Assembly (NCBI GenBank): GCA_005791255.1
Contig: SXXK01000063.1
Coordinates: 1-48,386, forward strand
DNA length: 48,386 nt
Direction of reading: 5' to 3'
Source of the DNA: Planctomyces sp.
GTDB taxonomy: Bacteria > Planctomycetota > Planctomycetia > Planctomycetales > Planctomycetaceae
Each line of letters begins with the position of its first letter. Positions within the stretch are counted from its first letter, which is position 1. The position numbers and the translations under genes are program-made. The notes below the pieces were generated by a model, which was not told the DNA's origin, made no database searches, and was given only the letters and a program-made list of their open reading frames with translations. Of the stretch, positions 35,442-43,531 are shown piece after piece.

Positions 35442-36256
35442 ATGAGTGGATGCAGCAGCACCCCGCCTCCATCGGCGGACTCGTGCTCTGGGCCATCGGC
35501 CTGTTATGGCTGATGCCGTCCGGGAAATCTGGAAAGTCGCGACCGCAACTGCCTGGCGTTCTGCTGGCCGCAGCCGGCGTTCTTGCGTTCTGCCTCGGTG
35601 CAGGTCGCGGCATCGAGACACTGCAGACTGAGGTGATGTTCTGGACCTTCGCACTCACCGCCCTGATCTGCGCCGCCCTGATGATCACATCAAAGAACCC
35701 CGTCTACGGGGCTCTCTGGTTCGCCCTCGCCACTCTTGGCACATGTGGCCTGTTCATGCTGCAGAGCGCACCCTTCCTGGCAGCAGCGACCATCATCGTT
35801 TATGCCGGTGCCGTGATTGTGACTTTTCTGTTCGTCATCATGCTGGCTCAGCAGTCCGGCGCTGCAGGCTATGACCGCCAGGCCCAGCTGGTTGTACCCG
35901 CTGTCCTGTCCTCCTTTATTCTGCTCGGTGTTGTGGTCCAGCAACTGCAGTCCAATCCGCTGAAAATCGAGCGCCCGAAAACAGCCGTGGCGGAAACCCG
36001 GAGTGCCGGACGAGGATCGGCCACCAGCCCTCCCCCGCTTCCCGCCCCTGATGCCCCCACCCCGCCGCCGCCACCCGTCATTCCCGCAATGCTCAGCAAA
36101 GCCACCCCGGAAACTCCGGTCGGCAGCATGAAGGGACTTGGGCGGTCTCTCTTCGGCGACTACCTGTTCGCAGTGGAACTGGCCGGAACCATTCTGCTGG
36201 TCGCCAGCATCGGTGCAATTGCCATTGCTCCGCGACGCGAAGAAGGAGCACTCTGA
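35438..36256 (+). CDS. nuoJ: NADH-quinone oxidoreductase subunit J with Pro-rich loop
   Basis: Membrane subunit of 272 residues. The family core is present: TSKNPVYGALWFALATLGTCGLFMLQSAPFLAAATIIVYAGAVIVTFLFVIML, whose third helix contains the pi-bulge region linked to coupling. An unusual leader segment of two helices precedes it (WAIGLLWLMPS, LPGVLLAAAGVLAFCL). Before the last helix comes a loop of about 75 residues rich in Pro and Ala (SPPPLPAPDAPTPPPPP). NuoJ is usually 165-185 residues. It overlaps nuoI by four bases and shares one base with nuoK (TGATG). Confidence 0.93.
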   Translation: MNEWMQQHPASIGGLVLWAIGLLWLMPSGKSGKSRPQLPGVLLAAAGVLAFCLGAGRGIETLQTEVMFWTFALTALICAALMITSKNPVYGALWFALATLGTCGLFMLQSAPFLAAATIIVYAGAVIVTFLFVIMLAQQSGAAGYDRQAQLVVPAVLSSFILLGVVVQQLQSNPLKIERPKTAVAETRSAGRGSATSPPPLPAPDAPTPPPPPVIPAMLSKATPETPVGSMKGLGRSLFGDYLFAVELAGTILLVASIGAIAIAPRREEGAL

Positions 36257-36738
36257 TGTCTGAAATGACACCACTGAACTATGAAGAACTGCGGTCGCTC
36301 ATGGTGGCTGCCGGACTGTTTATTCTCGGAGCCATCGGCTTTCTGACACGCCGCAACCTCATCCTGCTGGTGCTCTCCGCTGAACTGATGCTCCACGGAG
36401 TCTCACTCAGCCTCGTCACCTTCGGAAAAATCCACCAGAATCAGGAAGGTCAGGCATTCACAATCTTTGTGCTGACAGTCGCAGCCTGCGAAGCAGGACT
36501 CGCCCTGTCCCTCGTACTCGCACTTTATCGCCAGACCCACTCACTCGACATTCGACTCTGGTCTGAACTCCGCGAATTTGATACCCCGATACCAGTGATG
36601 GCGGACGCAGACGGGCCACAATCCATGCCGTCGGCCTACGACGGTATCCCGCTGCTGACTCCTGCAGGCCGACAGCCACGGGAATTGCCCAAAACTGTGA
36701 ATGCTGATCCCAAACGCCCTGACCGGACTCCCGTGTAA
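36256..36738 (+). CDS. nuoK: NADH-quinone oxidoreductase subunit K with C-terminal tail
   Basis: An Mrp-MnhC-like membrane subunit. The three helices fill residues about 15-100: FILGAIGFLTRRNLILLVLSAELMLHGVSLSLV carries the first essential glutamate (SAELM), and AACEAGLALSLVLALYR the second. Normal NuoK is about 100 residues; this has about 60 more after LYRQTHSLDI, a Pro-rich soluble tail of unknown use. The ATG shares its first base with the nuoJ stop. Confidence 0.93.
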   Translation: MSEMTPLNYEELRSLMVAAGLFILGAIGFLTRRNLILLVLSAELMLHGVSLSLVTFGKIHQNQEGQAFTIFVLTVAACEAGLALSLVLALYRQTHSLDIRLWSELREFDTPIPVMADADGPQSMPSAYDGIPLLTPAGRQPRELPKTVNADPKRPDRTPV

Positions 36739-36782
36739 AGTGCTCGACTGAGCCCTGAACTGACTGGCTGGAAGATTTTCTC

Positions 36783-38924
36783 ATGTCTCAAGAATTGCTG
36801 GCACCACTGCTCTGGCTGATCCCCGCGGCACCTCTGCTGTCCGCGGTGATCACGGCTCTGCTGGGCCCCAAACTTCTGAAGTACCGCAGCCATATCCCCT
36901 GCTGGTCGGCACTGGCGGTCTCATTCGCGGCGTCGCTCGCCTTGCTGGTGCTGCTCCCACAGCAAAACTCCGGAGCTGCCTCAGGCCTCATCCCGCCACC
37001 TGATCTGGTCGCGTCACCTGAATCAGAGTCTGATGCTGCTGCCACCGATATCCCGGCCTCCGTTTCCGCACTGGCTGCGGCAACGGCTGCTGACAAGCCG
37101 GAAGTGGTGGTCTACATCGGAGAGTGGCTGTCTCTCGAGCCCGCTCCGGAAAAAGCCATCGTCGATGCTGCGGACACCATCCCCGAAAAGAATCGTCAGC
37201 GTGCCGGCATGCGAGTGCCTTTGGAACTGCGAGTCGACTCGATCGCCTCCATCATGCTGGCAATGGTGACCGGCGTCAGTCTGCTGGTTGCACTGTTCGG
37301 GTCAGGCTACATGCATCACGACCCGGGCTATCCCCGGTTCTTCGCTGCAGTCTCCATGTTCGTGTTCTCCATGTGCATGCTGGTCATGTCCAACAGCTTT
37401 GTCATGCTGTTCGTCTTCTGGGAAATGGTGGGACTCTGCAGTTACCTGCTGATTGGTTTCTGGTTCCGTAAACCGTCTGCTGCGGCGGCATCGAAGAAAG
37501 CCTTCGTGGTTAACCGCATCGGCGACTTCGGTCTGATCATGGCCATCTTCCTGATCTGGACAAACTTCGGGACTGTGGACTTCGCCGGCGTCCTGGGTAA
37601 TCCGGACCGCATCCAGGCCATCGCAGCCACCAACAGCGGTGTCATAACACTGATCTGCTTCTGCCTGTTCCTCGGAGCGATGGGCAAGTCTGCTCAGTTC
37701 CCGCTCCAGGTCTGGCTGCCCGACGCCATGGAAGGACCGACCACGGTCAGCGCCCTGATCCATGCAGCGACCATGGTAACCGCCGGTGTGTACCTCGTCG
37801 CTCGCTGCACACCACTGTTTGTACTGGCGCCTCAGGCCCAGCTGCTGGTTACGGGTACCGGAGCCATCACGGCTGCCATCGCCGCACTTATTGCACTCAC
37901 GCAGACGGACCTCAAACGCGTCCTCGCTTACTCCACCGTCAGCCAGCTGGGTTTCATGTTCATGGCTCTCGGCTGCGGTGCCGCCGATCCAGGCCTCGCA
38001 ACAATGGCCGTCACAGCCGGCATGTTTCACCTGTTCACACATGCCTTCTTCAAGGCACTGCTGTTTCTTGCAGCCGGCAGTGTGATGCACGCCATGGGTG
38101 ACGTCATTGATATGCGCCGCTTCAGCGGACTCCGCCGCGCCTTGCCGATCACCCACTGGACGTTTCTTGTGGGTGCCGCTGCACTGGCAGGTGTGCCACT
38201 GCTGGCGGGTTTCTGGAGCAAGGACGAAATCCTCGCCGTTCTGATGGCCGCATCTCGCACCGGTGAACATCGCCTGTTCTTTGGCTCCGTGCTGGTTGTC
38301 GCATCACTCACCGCACTGCTGACGGCCTTCTACACATTCCGGGCCTACTTTATGACGTTCTGGGGCCCCGAGAAATTCCCCGAGGAAGCCGGGCACCACC
38401 CGCACGAAGCCACACCCATCATGGCCTGGCCGCTGCGAATCCTGGCTGTCGCCGCGCTCCTCATCGGTCTCGCTGTCGGACCAACTCACCTGTTCAGCAA
38501 CACTCTTGCCAGAACCACCGGACTCACTCCCTTCGAAGCTCATTTCCATCTCGATGTCATGGCACTCAGCGTGTTTATCGCTTCCGCTGGTATCGGCATG
38601 GCCTGGATGCTGTATGTTGTGATGCCAAAGGTTCCCGGAAAAATGGCCGTCGTACTGAAACCCTTCTACGTGATCTCGCAGGGGAAATTCTACCTCGACG
38701 AAATCCTGTATGTACTGGTCGTACTGCCGCTGCGGGGAATTGCCTTCCTCTCAACGCTGTTTGACCGACTTGTCATCGATGGTCTGATTGACTCACTGGG
38801 TACTGTCCCCCGCGTCCTCGGTGATCGCATCCGATCCCTGCAGGGCGGAGTGGTGACTGCGTATGCCGGACTGATGTGGGTTGGTCTGGTGGTTCTTGTT
38901 GTAATCTGTCTTGGAATTTCCTGA
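36783..38924 (+). CDS. nuoL: NADH-quinone oxidoreductase subunit L
   Basis: Antiporter-like proton-channel subunit at the distal end of the membrane arm, with the long lateral helix at its C-terminus; 713 residues. Conserved parts: FVFWEMVGLCSYLLIGFW (key Glu), MGKSAQFPLQVWLPDAMEGPTTVSALIHAATMVTAGVYLVARC (channel Lys region) and TQTDLKRVLAYSTVSQLGFMFMALG. Between the second helix and VPLELRVDSIASIMLAMV sits a loop of some 75 residues rich in Ala, Asp, Glu and Pro, longer than in E. coli. ATG 36783 follows GGAAG. Confidence 0.95.
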   Translation: MSQELLAPLLWLIPAAPLLSAVITALLGPKLLKYRSHIPCWSALAVSFAASLALLVLLPQQNSGAASGLIPPPDLVASPESESDAAATDIPASVSALAAATAADKPEVVVYIGEWLSLEPAPEKAIVDAADTIPEKNRQRAGMRVPLELRVDSIASIMLAMVTGVSLLVALFGSGYMHHDPGYPRFFAAVSMFVFSMCMLVMSNSFVMLFVFWEMVGLCSYLLIGFWFRKPSAAAASKKAFVVNRIGDFGLIMAIFLIWTNFGTVDFAGVLGNPDRIQAIAATNSGVITLICFCLFLGAMGKSAQFPLQVWLPDAMEGPTTVSALIHAATMVTAGVYLVARCTPLFVLAPQAQLLVTGTGAITAAIAALIALTQTDLKRVLAYSTVSQLGFMFMALGCGAADPGLATMAVTAGMFHLFTHAFFKALLFLAAGSVMHAMGDVIDMRRFSGLRRALPITHWTFLVGAAALAGVPLLAGFWSKDEILAVLMAASRTGEHRLFFGSVLVVASLTALLTAFYTFRAYFMTFWGPEKFPEEAGHHPHEATPIMAWPLRILAVAALLIGLAVGPTHLFSNTLARTTGLTPFEAHFHLDVMALSVFIASAGIGMAWMLYVVMPKVPGKMAVVLKPFYVISQGKFYLDEILYVLVVLPLRGIAFLSTLFDRLVIDGLIDSLGTVPRVLGDRIRSLQGGVVTAYAGLMWVGLVVLVVICLGIS

Positions 38925-38993
38925 ACGGTTCGACCGAACCTCAGCCGGTGTTTTTCGACCCGTTCTCTGCATTCAGCCCTCGGCGCAAGATTC

Positions 38994-40652
38994 ATGCAAG
39001 CACTCCTCTTCCTCGTTCTGGCAATCCCCGCTGCGACCGCAGTGCTGCTGATGCTGTTCCGCTCATCGCTGACGGTCGACAACTCCCGCTGGGTTGCCGT
39101 CACCGGGTCGGCTGGTACTCTGCTGCTGTCCGTATTCCTGCTTGCCAGCTACTACGCAACAGGACCAGCCGCGCTTGAAACCGGCAAACAGCTCAGAGTC
39201 TCCTCAGCACCCGCAGCGGCAGTCGTCAAACCGAAAATCGAATATGTTCAGCCATGGCTCGATACGGGCAGACTGAAACTTGAGCTGTATCTCGGAATCG
39301 ATGGCATCAGTGTCACCATGATCGCCCTCACGGCTCTGCTGACCGTCTCGGCTGTGCTGATCTCATGGGAAGCCATCCGCGATCGCGCCGCCGAGTTCTA
39401 CGCAGCACTGCTGCTCCTGCAGACTGGTCTGATAGGAGTCTTCTGTGCGTTCGACCTGGTGCTGTTTTACGTCTTCTTCGAAATGACTCTGATCCCGCTG
39501 TTCTTCCTGATCGCCGTCTGGGGCGGCAAGGATCGCAAGTGGGCCGCTGTCAAATTCTTCCTGTATACGCTCGCCGGCAGCCTTGTCACACTCTCCGGAC
39601 TCCTGTACCTCGTGCTCTATGTCTCCAGCCAGAAGGAGCCACTGACGAATCCCACCAACCTGCCGGCTCTCACTGCCTGGCTGCAGCAACATCCGCTGCC
39701 GCTGGAATTGCAGACCACGCTGTTCCTCGCTGTCTCTGCTGGCTTCCTCATCAAGGTCCCGGTCTTCCCCTTTCACACGTGGCTGCCACTGGCACACGTC
39801 GAAGCACCTACCGCCGGCAGTATCGTGCTGGCCGGAGTCCTGCTGAAACTCGGAACCTACGGATTTCTCCGGCTCTGCCTGCCACTCTTCCCGCAGGCCG
39901 CAGTTACCATCGGCCTGCCGGTCATCGGACTGCTTTCAGTGATTGGCATTATCTACGGTTCACTCTGTGCACTGGCTCAAAGCGATATCAAGAAACTTGT
40001 GGCCTACAGCTCAGTAGCACACCTGGGATTCTGCATGCTCGGACTGTTTGCCCTGAATACCGAGGGCATCACTGGCAGTGTCCTGCAGATGATCAACCAT
40101 GGACTGTCGACCGGAGCCCTGTTCATCATCGTCGGTATGATCTACGAACGCTATCACACCCGCGAAATGTCTGAACTCGGAGGACTTGCCTCGAAACTGC
40201 CGCGTATCGGTGTCAGCATGGTCTTCATCTCCATGTCCAGCATCGGCCTGCCAGGGCTCAACGGGTTCGTTGGTGAGTTTCTCTCCCTCGCCGGAATGTT
40301 CAAGGCCAATCCGTTGTACTCGGCTCTCGGTACCACCGGAGTGATTCTCGGGGCATGGTATCTGCTCACCGCAGTACAGAAGGTGTTCTTCGGAAAGCTC
40401 CGCGAACCGCATCATGGCGATCACGGCGATCACGAGATCGAAGACATGAATGCCCGAGAATTCCTGGCCCTGTTCCCACTCGCAGCGCTCTGCCTGTTCA
40501 TCGGCATCCGCCCTGCCCCGCTCATTGATATCATTCGACCGGATGTGGAACTGGTCGTTGACAGAATCACTCAAGTGTCGGCCGGACCTGTCCCTGGTGC
40601 TCCGACACAGCCCGCCTCTGAAACAGCTGAACCAGCCGAGGCTGCTCTCTGA
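38994..40652 (+). CDS. nuoM: NADH-quinone oxidoreductase subunit M
   Basis: Second antiporter-like subunit, 552 residues with about 14 membrane helices. YVFFEMTLIPLFFLIAVWGG holds the key Glu, IKVPVFPFHTWLPLAHVEAPTAGSIVLAGVLLKLGTYG the half-channel Lys, and QSDIKKLVAYSSVAHLGFCMLGLFA the second Lys pair. A short His/Asp-rich loop (HHGDHGDHEIED) precedes the last helices, and a soluble tail ends the protein. It lies 69 bases after nuoL. Confidence 0.95.
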   Translation: MQALLFLVLAIPAATAVLLMLFRSSLTVDNSRWVAVTGSAGTLLLSVFLLASYYATGPAALETGKQLRVSSAPAAAVVKPKIEYVQPWLDTGRLKLELYLGIDGISVTMIALTALLTVSAVLISWEAIRDRAAEFYAALLLLQTGLIGVFCAFDLVLFYVFFEMTLIPLFFLIAVWGGKDRKWAAVKFFLYTLAGSLVTLSGLLYLVLYVSSQKEPLTNPTNLPALTAWLQQHPLPLELQTTLFLAVSAGFLIKVPVFPFHTWLPLAHVEAPTAGSIVLAGVLLKLGTYGFLRLCLPLFPQAAVTIGLPVIGLLSVIGIIYGSLCALAQSDIKKLVAYSSVAHLGFCMLGLFALNTEGITGSVLQMINHGLSTGALFIIVGMIYERYHTREMSELGGLASKLPRIGVSMVFISMSSIGLPGLNGFVGEFLSLAGMFKANPLYSALGTTGVILGAWYLLTAVQKVFFGKLREPHHGDHGDHEIEDMNAREFLALFPLAALCLFIGIRPAPLIDIIRPDVELVVDRITQVSAGPVPGAPTQPASETAEPAEAAL

Positions 40653-40714
40653 CCGCCGCCGTTTCCACATTGCTTCCGTGACTGTTCTGATTTCTCTGTT
40701 GTCGAGACCCAGCC

Positions 40715-42241
40715 GTGCCCGCATTTAATGAACTGAACCAGGCAGCCGGACTGATCATTCCCGAGATCATCCTGATCGCTACGGTCTGTATCATGTTCCT
40801 CACTGGTCCGTTTCTGGTCAGTGAAAATGGCAGCTCACCAGCCGGCCTGAAGCATCGCTGGGGTGCCCTCGCAGTACTTGCACTGCTCTGCTCAGCATTT
40901 GCGTGGCTCAAGGCCCCGCTGACTGATGGCTCAGTCGGCCCCTTCGAGGTCGATGCCTTCGCATGGTACGTGCGCGGAATTTCTCTTGGAGCCGGCTTTC
41001 TGCTCACGCTGATCCTCTGGGATCAGACCGATGACGCACATGCCGCCGAAAACTTCGCCTGCCTCCTCGCCACACTCGCAGGCACCTCCTTTGTGGCACT
41101 CGCCAACGATCTGATCGGTATCTTCCTCGGCCTCGAACTTGTCAGTATCCCCACCTACATCCTGCTGTACCTCGGACGCGCCGACTGGATGTCACGAGAA
41201 GCCACCATCAAGTACTTCCTGCTCAGCATCTTCTCATCCGCCATGGTCCTGTTCGGACTCGCATGGATCTACGGAGTCGCCGGGACCACAAATCTGGCAT
41301 CCATCGCTGAACGAACCCATCGCGCAATCCCCGGCTTCGAACACGGAATGCTGGTCGTTGCCCAGGTCATTATGATCGCCGGAATCAGCTTCCGACTTAC
41401 CGCTGTACCGTTCCACTTCTACGCCCCGGACGTCTTCCAGGGAGTCGCTCCGTCAGCCTCCGCCATGCTGTCGTTCCTGCCCAAAGTGGTGGGCTTCGCC
41501 GCCCTCCTGCAGATCCTGCCACTGTGCGCCGGAGCCGACGGAATTGCTGCCTGGACACCCACGAAAAATCAGGCATGGCTGTTCACCACACTGGCCCTCG
41601 TCACTATGACTTTTGGCAACATCATGGCAATCCGCCAGACCAGTGTCCTGAGAATGCTGGCATGGTCCAGCATCTCGCACGCCGGCTACATGCTCGTGGG
41701 ACTGGCAGTCGCGACGGAATACGGTGGCCAGAATCCCAACGAAGCCAGTGGCCAGGCGGCCCTCATGTTCTATCTGCCAATTTACGGCATTGTGTCCATC
41801 GGTGCATTTGCCGTGCTGGCTGCCGCCGGGACTCGCTCGCGTCCCCTGCGCTCCCTCGAAGATCTCCACGGACTCAGCCAGACCCGACCCGCACTCGCAC
41901 TCACGATGGCCGTCTGCGTTTTCGGACTCAGTGGACTGCCGCCAACCGGCGGTTTCCTTGGCAAGCTGAACCTGTTCGTCGCTGCCTGGGTGGTCAACAG
42001 CCAGCTTAGCAGAACACTCGCGATTGCCCTGGCCGCCAATGCCGTCGTTGCAGCAGCTTACTACCTGCGACTGATTGGCCTCATGTACTTTGAAGCTCCC
42101 AAAACCATCCTCGAACCCGAACCACGCCCGGCTTCGGCCCTGGCCGGAGGCATCTGTGCCGTTTCCACACTGCTGCTCTTCGCCAGCCCACAGTGGCTCT
42201 GGAATGCAGCAGCGGCGGCGGTCGGCCTGGTCACCGCCTGA
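40715..42241 (+). CDS. nuoN: NADH-quinone oxidoreductase subunit N
   Basis: Third antiporter-like subunit, 508 residues, starting at GTG with a weak upstream site. Conserved parts: GLELVSIPTYILLYLGRADWMSREATIKYFLLSIFSSAMVLFGLAWIYG, RLTAVPFHFYAPDVFQGVAPSASAMLSFLPKVVGFAALLQI and RQTSVLRMLAWSSISHAGYMLVGLAVA. It closes the nuoA-N set; with it the operon is complete in the canonical order. A radical SAM gene follows after only 21 bases. Confidence 0.95.
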   Translation: MPAFNELNQAAGLIIPEIILIATVCIMFLTGPFLVSENGSSPAGLKHRWGALAVLALLCSAFAWLKAPLTDGSVGPFEVDAFAWYVRGISLGAGFLLTLILWDQTDDAHAAENFACLLATLAGTSFVALANDLIGIFLGLELVSIPTYILLYLGRADWMSREATIKYFLLSIFSSAMVLFGLAWIYGVAGTTNLASIAERTHRAIPGFEHGMLVVAQVIMIAGISFRLTAVPFHFYAPDVFQGVAPSASAMLSFLPKVVGFAALLQILPLCAGADGIAAWTPTKNQAWLFTTLALVTMTFGNIMAIRQTSVLRMLAWSSISHAGYMLVGLAVATEYGGQNPNEASGQAALMFYLPIYGIVSIGAFAVLAAAGTRSRPLRSLEDLHGLSQTRPALALTMAVCVFGLSGLPPTGGFLGKLNLFVAAWVVNSQLSRTLAIALAANAVVAAAYYLRLIGLMYFEAPKTILEPEPRPASALAGGICAVSTLLLFASPQWLWNAAAAAVGLVTA

Positions 42242-42262
42242 TCGCCTCCACGCTGCCCGGCC

Positions 42263-43165
42263 ATGGATACGCTCACCCAACAGATCCTCAGCCTTCGCGG
42301 CCCGAGAAATCTGCTGGATCCGAGCAGACCGTGGCACTTCCTCAGCGAACCGGAATTCTCCAGGCACGGTCGAGTCGAAGCAGTCAGCACTGTCTTCCTC
42401 ACCAACCGGGAGTGTCCGTTTCACTGTCTCATGTGTGATCTCTGGCAGAACACACTGACCGAATCACTGCCGACGGGCCTGATCCCCGAACAGATTGACT
42501 TTGCTCTTCGCCAGCTGCCCCCGGCCCCTCACATCAAGCTTTACAACAGCGGCAATTTCTTCGACCCCGCTGCAATTCCGCCTCGGGACCTGCCGGCAAT
42601 CGCTCAGCGCGTTCAGCATTTCGATACCATCATCGTCGAAAATCACCCGCGATTGTGTACCGACCGCTGCGACCAGTTTCAGCAACTGTGCGGTACTCAG
42701 CTGGAAATTGCCATCGGACTTGAAACCGCGCACGAACCCACGCTGGCACGCCTTAACAAACAAATGACTCTGGCAGACTTCGCAGCCGCCTGCCAGCTGC
42801 TGCTGAAACAGCAGATCCTGATTCGCACCTTCATTCTGCTGAAACTGCCCTGGAGCAGTGAACAGGAGGGCATAGAACAGGCACTGCAGTCCGTGCGATT
42901 CGCATTTGACTGCGGCGTTTCCTGCTGCTCAGTGATTCCGGTCAGAGCCGGAAATGGGATGCTGGACCATTTGCAGCGCGAAGGCCGATTCACGCCCCCC
43001 AAACTGTCCTCACTCGAACTTGTGCTCCGCGAAACGCTCTCGTGGCAGCGCGGACGCGTCTTCGCTGACCTCTGGGATGCCGCCCGATTCGCTGATTCGC
43101 CGGACAGCGCCGAACAGCAACTGCAGCGACTGCTCGACATGAATCTTCGACAGCAGCCACTCTGA
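42263..43165 (+). CDS. Radical SAM protein, archaeosine-synthase-subunit-like (RaSEA-like) family
   Basis: The 300-residue protein contains the radical SAM cluster motif CPFHCLMC (CxxxCxxC) in TVFLTNRECPFHCLMCDLWQNTL. Other family features are KLYNSGNFFDPAAIPPRD, IAIGLETAHEPTLARLNKQMTLADFAAA and SVIPVRAGNGMLDHLQREGRFTPPKLSSLE, ending GRVFADLWDA. The overall pattern recalls the TIGR01210/RaSEA group, whose archaeal members help make archaeosine in tRNA; bacterial relatives have no assigned reaction that I know of. It is cytoplasmic. Placement 21 bases after nuoN suggests cotranscription with complex I, which may be chance or a link to redox supply. Confidence 0.82.
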   Translation: MDTLTQQILSLRGPRNLLDPSRPWHFLSEPEFSRHGRVEAVSTVFLTNRECPFHCLMCDLWQNTLTESLPTGLIPEQIDFALRQLPPAPHIKLYNSGNFFDPAAIPPRDLPAIAQRVQHFDTIIVENHPRLCTDRCDQFQQLCGTQLEIAIGLETAHEPTLARLNKQMTLADFAAACQLLLKQQILIRTFILLKLPWSSEQEGIEQALQSVRFAFDCGVSCCSVIPVRAGNGMLDHLQREGRFTPPKLSSLELVLRETLSWQRGRVFADLWDAARFADSPDSAEQQLQRLLDMNLRQQPL

Positions 43166-43190
43166 AAATAACTGAATCGGATTCCTCCGC

Positions 43191-43475
43191 TCAGGGAACT
43201 CCGGCGGCCGCCGTCAGCTTCTTAAGAGTCTCTGAGATGTCACGCCGAAACGGCTGAATCGCTGCCGCCTTCCGCACAGACTCCAGACCCGCCTCCTGAT
43301 CCCCCGACTGAAATTCCGACAAACCCAGAATCAACCAGTCCTCAGACATCCGTCTCAACACTGTCAACTGGCGCAACGGCATCACCGCCTCTCGGAATCT
43401 TCGCTGCTGCAGAAGCAGACGGGAAACGCGGCGCAGGCTCTGCCGCCCGTCGCCATGCTGGAGCTTCCCACTGCA
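43191..43475 (-). pseudogene. TPR-like fragment, probably a 5-prime-truncated gene
   Basis: The minus frame is open from a TAA near 43480 to a TGA at 43191-43193. It reads SLRRVSRLLLQQRRFREAVMPLRQLTVLRRMSEDWLILGLSEFQSGDQEAGLESVRKAAAIQPFRRD, which looks like two tetratricopeptide-type helix pairs at the end of a longer protein. The only standard starts are GTG 43385 and the following ATG, inside the first repeat. So it may be a leftover of a larger TPR protein or a small protein of about 64 residues from the internal start. It lies convergent with the radical SAM gene and divergent from the ceramidase-like gene. Confidence 0.45.
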
Positions 43476-43531
43476 ATTTACTTATGATACCCCGAATCAC
43501 TGCTCTTTACCCGGATCACCGGAGGCTCAGC

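Noticed and set aside
37302-38270. 322-residue minus-strand ORF opposite nuoL
   Set aside because: Rich in His, Gln, Glu and Cys, with no family features; nuoL on the plus strand is certain.
41453-42424. 323-residue minus-strand ORF opposite nuoN and the radical SAM start
   Set aside because: Antisense to two well-supported genes and crosses their boundary; no recognisable domain.
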